Assembly (NCBI GenBank): GCA_020350725.1
Contig: CP070719.1
Coordinates: forward strand, 1,977,676-1,993,237
DNA length: 15,562 nucleotides
Reading direction: 5' to 3'
DNA from: a bacterium
Lineage (GTDB): Bacteria > BMS3Abin14
This document shows positions 5,469 through 13,342 of this stretch, piece by piece. Below the pieces are notes generated by a model, which made no database searches, was not told where the DNA came from, and worked only from the letters and a program-made list of their open reading frames with translations. A program made the position numbers and the translations under genes. Position 1 is the first letter of the stretch, and every line of letters begins with the position of its first letter.

Positions 5469-7229
5469 TCAATACCCCTCGATCTCCCGCTGCAGGATCG
5501 CCCTGTCGTAGGCGGCGATGACATCCCTGTGGCTGACGGTGCCGATCACCTTCATGCCGTCAACCTCCGTCACCACGGGGAGCTGGGAGAATCCCCCGTT
5601 GCCCATTCTCTGAAGAGCAAGCAGGATGCTGTCGGTGGGATGGATGGTGACAATGTCCCTGGTGGCCACGTCCTTGGCGATGACCAGGTTGTTCAGGGCT
5701 TCCTCCTGAAGCGCGGAACGGATGTCCCGAAACGAGATGATGCCCTTAAGGTCATTGTCCTTGTTGACCACGTGGAGGTAGGAAACATCCTGGGTCTTCA
5801 GGGAGTCGATAACACCTCCAAGGGGCATGCTCTCCGGGACCTTCACCACCTGATACCGCATGATGTCACCGACCTTGAGGGCCTGCAGAATGCTCTGTTC
5901 CCAACCCTGGGATAGCTCCACACCCCTGCGCGACAGTTTGATCGTGTAGATGGAACCGCGCTTCAGGGATGAGGCTACGATGGTGCTGATGATGCAGGCG
6001 AACATGAGGGGGAGGATGATCTTGTAGGTGGCGGTCATCTCGAAGATGATGATGATGGCGGTAATGGGAGCATGGGTGGTGCCGGCAACCACCGCCCCCA
6101 TGGCTACCAGGGCGTATGCGCCGGGATCGGCCGTGATGAGGGGAAAGAATTTGTTGACCCCCCAGCCGAAAAAACCACCGGTCATGGCGCCTATAAACAG
6201 GGAGGGCGCGAAGATCCCTCCCGATCCGCCGCTGCCGATGGTGATCGACGTGGCGAGGATCTTTACGAAGATCAGGGTGAGGAGGATCAGGCCGGGCAGT
6301 TGGTTCTTAAGCGACAGGTTGATGGACCCGTAGCCCACTCCGAAGACGTGCGGCCATACCAGGAGGAGGCACCCGAGCATGAGCCCCCCCAGAGCCGGCT
6401 TGAAATAATCGGGGATCCGGAGCGCCTCGAATTGATCCTCGCACTTGTAGAGGCTGACGATGAACAGCACCGCAACCAGCCCGGCGACCACCCCAAGGAG
6501 GGGATAGAAAAGGAATTCGTACAGGGAAACCACCTTGTAGGTGGGGATGGTGAAGGCCGGGAAATCGCCGAAATAGTGACGGGAGATGGTGGTAGCGGTT
6601 ACCGATGACAGGACCACGGGGGCAAAGGTGGTAAAGCCGAAATCGCCCAGGATGACCTCCGCGGCGAAGAGTGCCCCGGCGATGGGCGCGTTGAAGGTGG
6701 CGGCAATGCCCGCAGCGGCACCGCAGCCGACGAAAGTCCTCTGCCTCAGAGAGGGTACCCTGAGCATCTGAGACAGGGTGGAGCCGATGGACGACCCGAT
6801 CTGGACGATGGGGCCTTCCCTTCCCACGGACCCGCCGGAGCCGATGGAGATGCCCGAGGCCAGGATCTTGACCAAAGCCACCCTGGAGCGGATCCGCCCC
6901 CCCCTGAGGGCAACGGCCTCCATGACTTCCGGCACACCGTGCCCCTTCGCCTCGCGGGCGCCGAAATAGATGAGGGGGCCCACGATGAGACCGCCCAGGG
7001 CGGGCATGAGGATGATCAGGTAGAAGGGCAGGTTCTGATGAAAGGTCAGGACATCGGCGGTGTTTCGGTAGAAGCAGTACTGCGCGAACTTGATCGCGAA
7101 CCGGAAGAGAAGCGCGCCGTACCCTCCCAGGACACCGATGAGAATGGCGATCAGCGACAGATAGACATGCTGATGCCTCGGCAGCTTGCTCAGAGCACGT
7201 ATGATTCTCTGAGAGTATCCCATAGGCAT
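5469..7229 (-). CDS. CLC-family chloride channel/transporter with two CBS domains
   Basis: A 586-residue membrane protein: CLC core (about 20-425) plus a C-terminal pair of CBS domains (about 453-510 and 517-578) that usually sense adenine nucleotides. The anion-path motifs are KGHGVPEV (95-102, histidine where the classic GSGIP has serine), GREGP (136-140, with gating Glu138), GGIFAP (337-342) and Tyr402 in YKIILP. In LFAAEV (187-192) the position of the internal proton glutamate of the E. coli exchanger (Glu203) holds valine (Val192), as in CLC channels. Thus proton coupling may be lost. A second in-frame ATG lies at 7223; neither has a clear ribosome site. The gene is divergent from ktrB. 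Chloride as substrate is likely but not proven. Confidence 0.93.
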   Translation of the reverse strand: MPMGYSQRIIRALSKLPRHQHVYLSLIAILIGVLGGYGALLFRFAIKFAQYCFYRNTADVLTFHQNLPFYLIILMPALGGLIVGPLIYFGAREAKGHGVPEVMEAVALRGGRIRSRVALVKILASGISIGSGGSVGREGPIVQIGSSIGSTLSQMLRVPSLRQRTFVGCGAAAGIAATFNAPIAGALFAAEVILGDFGFTTFAPVVLSSVTATTISRHYFGDFPAFTIPTYKVVSLYEFLFYPLLGVVAGLVAVLFIVSLYKCEDQFEALRIPDYFKPALGGLMLGCLLLVWPHVFGVGYGSINLSLKNQLPGLILLTLIFVKILATSITIGSGGSGGIFAPSLFIGAMTGGFFGWGVNKFFPLITADPGAYALVAMGAVVAGTTHAPITAIIIIFEMTATYKIILPLMFACIISTIVASSLKRGSIYTIKLSRRGVELSQGWEQSILQALKVGDIMRYQVVKVPESMPLGGVIDSLKTQDVSYLHVVNKDNDLKGIISFRDIRSALQEEALNNLVIAKDVATRDIVTIHPTDSILLALQRMGNGGFSQLPVVTEVDGMKVIGTVSHRDVIAAYDRAILQREIEGY

Positions 7230-7235
7230 GAAGGC

Positions 7236-7244
7236 AGTATAGCA
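7236..7244 (-). promoter_or_regulatory. Extended -10 element directly before the clc gene
   Basis: On the minus strand the sequence reads TGC-TATACT, an extended -10 with 5 of 6 consensus bases. It ends only six bases before ATG 7229, so transcription would begin at or next to the start codon, giving a leaderless message or one starting from ATG 7223. No clear -35 is seen. Confidence 0.35.
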
Positions 7245-7380
7245 GACAGTCCGCCCGAACTCGTAGTAACGATTCTATCCCATTACACGGCCCTCTGACA
7301 AACGTTTCAGGGAGGTCGGCCCCGGCTCGGTGCTGGCACCATTACGGCAGGCGTGAACAATGGGCTGTATCTCGTCCTCA

Positions 7381-7396
7381 GGTTCCGTTATTATCC
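7381..7396 (+). promoter_or_regulatory. Possible -10 element for ktrBA, shared motif
   Basis: GGTTCCGTTATTATCC contains TATTAT (7389-7394, 5 of 6 to the -10 consensus), about 100 bases before the ktrB ATG. The same flanking letters surround the TACAAT element at 424-439. No convincing -35 is visible. Otherwise the 267-base divergent spacer (7230-7496) holds nothing recognisable. Confidence 0.3.
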
Positions 7397-7496
7397 TGCC
7401 AGGGGAACGCCCCACCAGGTCGGGCCCAAGGGGCGGACAGTCTCCTGGCTGCAGACAGGCCGCTCAAGAGATCGGCCGGAGGAATCGGAGATCATA

Positions 7497-8876
7497 ATGC
7501 CCCGCAATCCAATTGCCGCTCGCCTCAGGCGATTGCCCCCAGGCCAGGCTCTGATCCTTTATTACGCCACTGCCATCCTGGCCGGGGCGGCGGCCCTAAG
7601 TCTCCCCATCGCTTCGAAGGGCCCCCCTCTTAGCTTCATCGACGCCCTGTTCACAGCAACCTCCGCTCAGTGTGTAACGGGCCTCACGGTGGTTGACACC
7701 GGGGCCGGCCTCACCCTTTTCGGCCAGTTCGTGGTCCTCCTCCTCATCCAGTTGGGCGGTCTGGGTATCACCACCTTTTCCGTCTATCTTTTCTTCTTCC
7801 TCCGGTTGGGAGTGGGCGTCCACGGCCGCTGGATGATCCAGGAGACCCTTCTTCACACACCCGTGAGCTCGCTGAGAGAACTGATCACGGAGATCATCAA
7901 AATGGCGCTTATCATCGAGGGCGCGGGAGCCGTCGTCCTATGCGCAGTATTCATACCGGACCTGGGGCCGGGGATGGGGGCCTTCACCGCCCTGTTCCAC
8001 TCCGTTTCGGCGTTCTGCAACGCCGGTTTCTCCCTCTTCACCGACAGCCTGACAGGATACCGCAAGGATGCCGTGATGAACCTGACGATCATGACCCTCA
8101 TCGTCCTCGGCGGCATAGGTTTTCTCGTGATCCGGGAGGCAAAGGATCTGTTCCTGCACCGGGGCCCGGGCCGGCGGCCGAAGCTTTCCCTCCACTCCTC
8201 CATCGTCCTGTGGACCACCGCCGTCCTGATCCTTGGCGGCGCCGTGATGATCGGCGTCATGGAGAGGAATTACTCCCTGGCCGGCGCCGGGCTCCGGGAG
8301 GGAGCCTTGACGGCCCTCTTCCAATCCGTCACGGCCCGCACGGCCGGGTTCAACACCATCGACATGAATCTGCTCCGGGTCTCCACCCTGCTGCTCGTGG
8401 TCTTTCTCATGTTCGTCGGGGCTTCTCCCGGATCGGCGGGTGGGGGAATCAAGACCACCAGCCTTGCCCTGTTCGTAGCCATTCTGGCCAGCCGGCTGAA
8501 GGGGATTCCCCACACCAACGTATTCCGCCGCACGGTCTCGGAGGAGACGGTCACCAGGGTCCTGGCTCTGGTCATGCTGGCTATCATGGTGGTGGGTACG
8601 GCTCTTTTCGCCCTTCTGCTGGTCCAGCATCCGGGCACCTCCGCGAGGCAGAGCGGGGACATCTTTCTCCAGTATTTCTTCGAGACCGTCTCGGCCTTCG
8701 CCACCGTGGGTCTGACCATGGGAGCCACAGCCAAACTCAACGCCGGCGGCAAGATCATCATCATCGCCCTGATGTTCGTGGGACGGATCGGTCTCCTCAC
8801 CGTCGCCTTCACCATAGCGAAACGTCTCTCCCCTATCGCGCCGCGTTACGCCGAGGAGAACATCATGGTCGGTTGA
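7497..8876 (+). CDS. ktrB: Potassium uptake channel subunit, TrkH/KtrB family
   Basis: A 459-residue inner-membrane protein with four pore repeats. The selectivity-filter loops are TSAQCVTGLT (55-64), SAFCNAGFS (171-179), TARTAGFNT (279-287) and SAFATVGLT (399-407), each with the conserved glycine (62, 177, 284, 405). PGSAGGGIKTTS (311-322) fits the intramembrane gating loop. Four intact filter glycines indicate K+ conduction; length and partner (single-RCK) favour KtrB over TrkH. The frame is open back to a GTG at 7353, but I chose ATG 7497: GGAG at 7487-7490 is six bases upstream and the preceding 48 residues look non-homologous. ktrA follows after 18 bases. Confidence 0.94.
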   Translation: MPRNPIAARLRRLPPGQALILYYATAILAGAAALSLPIASKGPPLSFIDALFTATSAQCVTGLTVVDTGAGLTLFGQFVVLLLIQLGGLGITTFSVYLFFFLRLGVGVHGRWMIQETLLHTPVSSLRELITEIIKMALIIEGAGAVVLCAVFIPDLGPGMGAFTALFHSVSAFCNAGFSLFTDSLTGYRKDAVMNLTIMTLIVLGGIGFLVIREAKDLFLHRGPGRRPKLSLHSSIVLWTTAVLILGGAVMIGVMERNYSLAGAGLREGALTALFQSVTARTAGFNTIDMNLLRVSTLLLVVFLMFVGASPGSAGGGIKTTSLALFVAILASRLKGIPHTNVFRRTVSEETVTRVLALVMLAIMVVGTALFALLLVQHPGTSARQSGDIFLQYFFETVSAFATVGLTMGATAKLNAGGKIIIIALMFVGRIGLLTVAFTIAKRLSPIAPRYAEENIMVG

Positions 8877-8885
8877 CGACAGTCT

Positions 8886-8892
8886 GAGGAGG
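8886..8892 (+). promoter_or_regulatory. Ribosome binding site of ktrA
   Basis: GAGGAGG at 8886-8892 precedes tandem ATGs at 8895 and 8898. The second gives five bases of spacing against two for the first, so 8898 is preferred. Confidence 0.65.
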
Positions 8893-8897
8893 TTATG

Positions 8898-9548
8898 ATG
8901 AAAAGGTTCTGCGTAATAGGGCTGGGCAATTTCGGGTTCCACGTGGCCAGTTTCCTGTATCGGGAAGGCAAGGAGGTCCTGGGGATAGACATGAACCGGG
9001 ACAGGATCCAGAGGGCCAAGGATCACTGCTCCGTCGCCGTCCTCGGAGACGCCACGAACAAGGACTTCCTTGCCGCCCAGGGGGTCGCCGACATGGACGC
9101 CGTGATCGTGTCCACAGGAGAGCGTTCGCACCTCTCTACCCTTATCGTCCTCTATCTGAAGGAGCTGGAGGTCAAGCAGATCCTGGTGAAGGCGGTCAAC
9201 GAGGACCACGGCAGGATCCTGAGAAAGGTCGGCGCCTCGGAGATCATCCTTCCCGAGAGGGACATGGCCTTCAAGACCGCCAGGGCCCTCGCCCACCCGA
9301 ACATCCTGGATTTCATACCCCTCGCCGAGGAGTTCAGCATCGTGGAAGCGTCACCGCCTCCCGGCTATGTCGGAAAGGATCTGATCACCCTGGACCTGAG
9401 GCGGAAGTTCGGGGTGACTGTCGTTGCCGTCAAGGACCTCATTGCGGACCGGTTCATCACGGCGCCGACGCCTGACTATGTGGTCAAGGACAGCGACATG
9501 CTGGTCCTCCTGGGCGCACCGGAGGACATCGACAGGGCGCTGAAGTAA
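8898..9548 (+). CDS. ktrA: Potassium uptake regulatory subunit, KtrA/TrkA RCK protein
   Basis: A 216-residue cytosolic protein with one RCK_N and one RCK_C domain, the KtrA layout (TrkA has two of each). The Rossmann nucleotide-binding loop is GLGNFG (8-13), with Asp31 at the end of the second strand to hold the ribose and GDAT (50-53) further on. The C-terminal part from about residue 130 (EFSIVEASPP to the end) is the RCK_C domain. KtrA forms an octameric ring that opens KtrB when ATP replaces ADP. It is co-transcribed with ktrB, and together they make a full K+ uptake system. Confidence 0.94.
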   Translation: MKRFCVIGLGNFGFHVASFLYREGKEVLGIDMNRDRIQRAKDHCSVAVLGDATNKDFLAAQGVADMDAVIVSTGERSHLSTLIVLYLKELEVKQILVKAVNEDHGRILRKVGASEIILPERDMAFKTARALAHPNILDFIPLAEEFSIVEASPPPGYVGKDLITLDLRRKFGVTVVAVKDLIADRFITAPTPDYVVKDSDMLVLLGAPEDIDRALK

Positions 9549-9567
9549 AGGTTTCCGGTTAAAAATC

Positions 9568-9608
9568 AGAGCATTAGAGATTAGAGCATTAGACATTAGA
9601 GATTAGAG
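9568..9608. repeat. ATTAGA ladder, 15-bp period
   Basis: GCATTAGAGATTAGA (9571-9585) is followed by GCATTAGACATTAGA (9586-9600) and GATTAGAG (9601-9608). The two full units differ at one base. Immediately after comes CCAATCCAAAATCCAAAGTC, another low-complexity tract. Confidence 0.8.
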
Positions 9609-9644
9609 ACCAATCCAAAATCCAAAGTCAAAAAACCAAAAAGA

Positions 9645-9693
9645 CGGTTCGCAGTTCGAGATTGCTTCACTTGAGTATCGGTTCGCAATGACA
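9645..9693. repeat. ATTGC...GCAAT inverted-repeat element
   Basis: CGGTTCGCA occurs at 9645-9653 and 9679-9687. Between and after them, ATTGC (9661-9665) and GCAAT (9685-9689) form short inverted ends in the context CGAGATTGCTTC...TTCGCAATGAC. It resembles a dispersed intergenic repeat I associate with deltaproteobacterial genomes. It is a single copy in this window. Confidence 0.5.
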
Positions 9694-9734
9694 ACCGCCT
9701 GTTCGCCCCCTCGCCCCACCGCCCATGCGCCTTC

Positions 9735-9774
9735 TCTGGACACTGGCCCCTGGGCTCTGGACTCATTTCTCCCC
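9735..9774. repeat. Isolated copy of the 40-bp repeat core
   Basis: TCTGGACACTGGCCCCTGGG then CTCTGGACTCATTTCTCCCC is a copy of the first 40 bases of the 58-bp unit, closest to unit 1 at 191-230. It abuts the left edge of the long repeat copy 2, so the real duplicated segment may be larger than what is seen at the truncated window start. Confidence 0.8.
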
Positions 9775-9778
9775 CTCG

Positions 9779-10087
9779 CCCCATCGCCCCCTCGCGTTCC
9801 CGCGTCCCCGGTGACGCAGATTGAGGTTCCAGGCTATTTGGTCAGTATCGGTGTAACGAGGTATGGAGGTATCGAGGGATTCAACCTTCGGTTCTTTCGT
9901 TATTGATCTAAACACCTCGATACTTCGCCACATCGATACTTCGGTACCATTACCTTTAAATCGTTCCCTCTGGACGCTGGCCCCTGGGCTCTGGACTCAT
10001 CTCTCCCCGCGTCCGCTCTTCTCCCCTCTGGACGCTGGCGCCTGGCCTCTGGACTCATCTCTCCCCGCGTCACAGTTCTCTTCTCCC
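9779..10087. repeat. Long intergenic repeat, copy 2 (partner at 1-306)
   Basis: Same orientation as copy 1 and colinear with it for about 255 bases at roughly 97-98% identity. It ends with two tandem-type units, at 9969-10026 (58 bp) and 10027-10087 (61 bp, rearranged tail), instead of the 2.7 units of copy 1. The element stops three bases before the GGAGG of the ABC gene, so it forms the entire immediate upstream region of that operon. Confidence 0.88.
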
Positions 10088-10100
10088 ACCGGAGGCAGCA

Positions 10101-10859
10101 ATGCTAGAATACAATCAGGGAGTAGGGGTATCTTACGTTGCCGGAACTGACAGACGGGGGAGCACAGTGGAACCGGTGATCAGGATCGAAAATCTCTGGA
10201 AGTGCTACGATGAGGGATGCCCCGAGGGATCGGCGGCCCTGAGAGGCCTGGACCTGGAGGTCGAGGGCGGGGAGGTGCTGGCCCTCTACGGGCGGAGCGG
10301 GTCCGGCAAGACCACCCTGCTGAACCTCATCGCGGGACTGGATCGGCCGACCCGGGGGACCATCACCCTGGAGGGGCGGAACATCCACGATATGGGGGAA
10401 TTCGAGCGCACCCAGATGAGGAGGTCCCGCCTCGGCTTTGTCTTTCAGTTCTTCAACCTCATCCCTACCCTGACCGCCCTGGAGAACGTTCTCCTCCCCC
10501 TGGAACTCCTGGGGAAGCCGGCCCTCGGGAGCGCTGAAAATGCCCTTGCTTCAGTGGGTCTGGAGGGGAAGGGGGGACGGTTTCCCCACGAGCTCTCGGG
10601 GGGGGAGCAGCAGAGGGTGGCCATAGCGCGGGCGCTGGTCAAGGACCCGGTTCTCGTCCTGGCCGACGAGCCGACCGGCAACCTCGACACGGAGACGGGG
10701 GATCAGGTCCTGGATCTTCTCAGGGACCTCTGTATGCAGGCGGGCACCACCGTCATCATGGCCACCCACAGCCCGCTCTCCTCCCGCATCGCCGACCGGA
10801 TCCTCAGGATCCAGGACGGCCGCATCGCCGGTGAGTCGACGGAGGCGAACCGGCCGTGA
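10101..10859 (+). CDS. ABC transporter ATPase, LolD/MacB type
   Basis: A 252-residue ATPase with all catalytic parts: Walker [10 protein letters not shown] (64-72), Q-loop Gln116, signature LSGGE (165-169), Walker B VLVLADE (184-190) and switch His223. Sequence style ([28 protein letters not shown]) is that of the LolD/MacB/FtsE class, which works with FtsX-fold permeases rather than importers. The start is uncertain: ATG 10101 has GGAGG five bases upstream and is used here, but GTG 10167, also with a good site, gives a 230-residue protein beginning [14 protein letters not shown], which fits the family better. Its stop overlaps the permease start (GTGA, four bases), so the two are coupled. 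Confidence 0.93.
   Translation: MLEYNQGVGVSYVAGTDRRGSTVEPVIRIENLWKCYDEGCPEGSAALRGLDLEVEGGEVLALYGRSGSGKTTLLNLIAGLDRPTRGTITLEGRNIHDMGEFERTQMRRSRLGFVFQFFNLIPTLTALENVLLPLELLGKPALGSAENALASVGLEGKGGRFPHELSGGEQQRVAIARALVKDPVLVLADEPTGNLDTETGDQVLDLLRDLCMQAGTTVIMATHSPLSSRIADRILRIQDGRIAGESTEANRP
10102..10110 (+). promoter_or_regulatory. Possible extended -10 overlapping the first ABC start codon
   Basis: TGC-TAGAAT (10102-10110) matches an extended -10 (5 of 6). If active, the message would begin near 10117, excluding ATG 10101 and favouring GTG 10167. No clear -35 is seen in the upstream repeat. Confidence 0.25.
10156..10162 (+). promoter_or_regulatory. Alternative ribosome site for the ABC ATPase
   Basis: GGGGGAG at 10156-10162 lies four bases before GTG 10167. 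It competes with GGAGG (10091-10095) before ATG 10101. Confidence 0.5.
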
Positions 10860-13342
10860 TCACCGTTCTTCGTTCCTCTTTTCGCTCCCTCGCCAGGCGT
10901 CGTGTCCTGACCCTTTTCCAGGTCCTGGGCGTCGCCTGCGGGGTGGCGGCGGTGGTGGGCATGGTTCTCGCCTCCCGTGCCGCCATGGGCAGCTTCACCG
11001 AGGCCGTCCGATTCCTCCAGGGGCGCTCGACGCACACCCTCATGCGTCCCGTCGGTTTCCTCGATGAAGCCATTCTCAGGCAGATCATGATCGATCCCGG
11101 GGTGGCGGTCTTCGCACCGGTCATCGATCAGCGGCTGGAACTGGCCGACGGATCTTCGGCCCGCGTTCTCGGCCTGGACCCGTTTCTCGACGGCGAGGTT
11201 CGACAGGGGCTGTTCCGGCCCGCCGGGGGGGGCCTCGAGGAGAGAGACAGCGGCTTTTTGGACTTCCTCCTGGAAGACGACATGGTGATCCTGGAGGCCC
11301 GTCTCGCCGACAGGCTCGGGGTGTCCTCGGGGGAAAGGGTGGACACGGAACGGGGTTCCTTCAAGGTGGCAGGCACCTTCACCCACCCCGCGGCCGAGCC
11401 CCTCATCCTCATGGACATCTCCCACGCCCAGGAGCACTTTGATATGAGGGGAAGCCTGGATCGGATCGACCTCGTCCTGAAACAGCCTGAGACCTTCGTT
11501 TCCATGTGGTCGGCTGCGGGATACCAGGTTATCTCCCAGGGAGAACAGCGGGCAGTCTATGAGGATATGCTCCGCGCCTTCCGCCTCAACATTCAGGCCC
11601 TTTCCCTCCTGGCCCTGCTCGTCGGCGTATTCCTCGTCTACAACACCTCCATGTTCAGCGTTATCAGCCGCAGGAGGGACGTGGGGGTGCTCAGAAGCCT
11701 GGGCGCGACCCGCGCCGAGATCGTCACCGCGGTGACGGCAGAGGTGACATTCCTCGGCATAGTGGGCGGCGCGGCTGGAGGTGGTCTCGGGTATGCCCTC
11801 GCCCACGTTCTCACCGGTGTAGTGGGCGATACCATAAGCCGGCTCTATTTCTTTCTCCGCCCCCTTCCCCCGGAGTGGTCCTGGTCCATTCCGCTGGCCG
11901 GAAGTCTTCTCGGACTCCTGGCCGCCCTGCTTGGCGGTGCCTACCCCCTCTCCATGGCGGCCCGACAGGATCCGGTGGCCGCCCTGCGGGGAAGAGTCGC
12001 CGAGTCGGGTCAGGAGAGGTATGCGGTGAGGGCAGCCCTGGTGGGACTTCTGATGGTCCTGGTCAGCAGTGTGCTCCTCGCCCTTCCCGGCCCCATTTAT
12101 CAGGGATACGTCGGGGTGTTCGGACTTCTTCTCGGCCTGAGCTTTCTGTGCGGGCTCATCCTCGTCACCCTGGCGCCCCTGTTCAAGACGGCGCTCCGGT
12201 TCCTGGCCGGCCCGGTGGGATCCCTGGCCGCGGGCAACGTCCGGCGCAACCTGGGAAGGACCGCCGTGGCCGTGGCAGCCTTCGGGATCGCCCTGTCCCT
12301 CACCGTAGGCCTGGGCAGCATGATCGGGAGCTTCCGCCAGACCCTCATCTGGTGGATGGACGGCCAGATCCGGGGGGACATCTACGTCAGGCCGCCCACG
12401 GGCCGGACGATCCCGGCCGAACTCTACGGGGCACTGGACAGGCTGCCCGGTGTCTGGGGAGTAGATCCCTACCGCAACGTTCCCCTGGCCTTCCGTGACT
12501 CCCTCATCCGCCTGTCGGCGATTGACCCCGAGGTCCTGGGGGAGTTTACACGGTTTTCCTGGTTCGCCGGGGATGACAGCGCCTGGGAGAGAGTGGAGCG
12601 GGGAGAGGTCATCGTCTCTGAGAGCTTTTTCCGGCGGTTTCGACTTGGCCGGGGCGACGAGGTCGTTTTGGCCGGCCATGAAGGCCAGGTGACCTTCACG
12701 ATCGCCGGCATCTTCTACGATTACACCACAGAGCACGGCCTGATCATGATGTCCCGGGACAGGTACCTGGAGGTCTTCCGGGACGCCGGCATCGATTCTC
12801 TTGCGGTGTTCCTGAACCCGGGTGACCCTCGCCGGGAGGAGACAACAGGGGAGATCCGGAGGCTGGCCAGGACGGCGGGGGTGAACGCCATGGAACGGGA
12901 GCGTTTTCACGAGGGGATCCTGTCGGTTTTCGACGCCACCTTCGCCGTTACCAGGTCCATGCGGGCATTGGCTATCGTGGTCGCCTTTTTCGGCATCGCC
13001 GGGGCTCTTCTCAGTCTCTTCATGGAGAGGCGGCGGGAGTTCGGCATTTACCGGGCACTGGGGTTGACAGGCCAGGAGGTGGCGTTGATGACACTCCTGG
13101 AGGGCCTCAGCATGGGCATTGCCGGTTTTCTGTTCGGATCGGTGGCGGGGACGGCCCTTACCCTGATCCTGATCCGTGTCATCAACCTGCAGAGTTTCAA
13201 CTGGACGATCTTCTTTCACCCCGCGGCAGGCCCGTACGCCGTGGCGGCCGGCATCGCCCTTTTGGCCAGCATCGGGGCCGCCATCTATCCCATGGCCCGG
13301 ATCGTCAGAACATACCCGCACCTTCAGATCCGGGAGGAGTGA
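10856..13342 (+). CDS. ABC transporter permease with duplicated MacB/FtsX modules
   Basis: An 828-residue membrane protein made of two similar halves. Each has a first helix (about 18-40 and 466-490), a large extracytoplasmic MacB-type domain (about 45-240 and 495-695) and a C-terminal FtsX three-helix bundle (about 245-375 and 700-820); extra helices at about 392-445 join them. The coupling segments to the ATPase are visible twice: RRRDVGVLRSLGATRAE (272-288) and RRREFGIYRALGLTGQE (725-741). The FtsX fold moves lipids or lipoproteins, or transmits force in the periplasm, rather than forming a classical channel. Because both halves are fused, one chain with two ATPases would make a complete transporter. 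GTG start at 10856 overlaps the ATPase stop; the stop overlaps the next gene. Confidence 0.92.
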   Translation: MITVLRSSFRSLARRRVLTLFQVLGVACGVAAVVGMVLASRAAMGSFTEAVRFLQGRSTHTLMRPVGFLDEAILRQIMIDPGVAVFAPVIDQRLELADGSSARVLGLDPFLDGEVRQGLFRPAGGGLEERDSGFLDFLLEDDMVILEARLADRLGVSSGERVDTERGSFKVAGTFTHPAAEPLILMDISHAQEHFDMRGSLDRIDLVLKQPETFVSMWSAAGYQVISQGEQRAVYEDMLRAFRLNIQALSLLALLVGVFLVYNTSMFSVISRRRDVGVLRSLGATRAEIVTAVTAEVTFLGIVGGAAGGGLGYALAHVLTGVVGDTISRLYFFLRPLPPEWSWSIPLAGSLLGLLAALLGGAYPLSMAARQDPVAALRGRVAESGQERYAVRAALVGLLMVLVSSVLLALPGPIYQGYVGVFGLLLGLSFLCGLILVTLAPLFKTALRFLAGPVGSLAAGNVRRNLGRTAVAVAAFGIALSLTVGLGSMIGSFRQTLIWWMDGQIRGDIYVRPPTGRTIPAELYGALDRLPGVWGVDPYRNVPLAFRDSLIRLSAIDPEVLGEFTRFSWFAGDDSAWERVERGEVIVSESFFRRFRLGRGDEVVLAGHEGQVTFTIAGIFYDYTTEHGLIMMSRDRYLEVFRDAGIDSLAVFLNPGDPRREETTGEIRRLARTAGVNAMERERFHEGILSVFDATFAVTRSMRALAIVVAFFGIAGALLSLFMERRREFGIYRALGLTGQEVALMTLLEGLSMGIAGFLFGSVAGTALTLILIRVINLQSFNWTIFFHPAAGPYAVAAGIALLASIGAAIYPMARIVRTYPHLQIREE

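Larger units (their letters stand above)
9549..10100. other. Gene-free, repeat-dense spacer
   Basis: This 550-base stretch is a mosaic of four repeat types: an AT-rich ATTAGA ladder (9568-9608), an AATCCAAAATCC tract, an ATTGC/GCAAT inverted-repeat element, and a tandem-unit core plus the second copy of the long repeat. No terminator is evident after ktrA. Its last bases carry the ribosome site of the ABC gene. Only unsupported frames cross it. Confidence 0.75.

Noticed and set aside
7288-7310. Palindromic operator around AAACGTTT in the clc-ktrB spacer
   Set aside because: Only the 8-bp core is symmetric and the flanks do not pair, so it is not distinguishable from chance.
7353-7496. N-terminal extension of KtrB from GTG 7353
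   Set aside because: The 48 extra residues look unlike the family, and ATG 7497 has a well-placed GGAG.
10703-13321. 872-codon open frame on the minus strand opposite the permease
   Set aside because: It mirrors a well-supported FtsX-type gene. Its composition (very rich in Asp, Glu, Gly, Pro, His, Gln) is typical of the reverse strand of high-GC genes, and no domain is recognisable.
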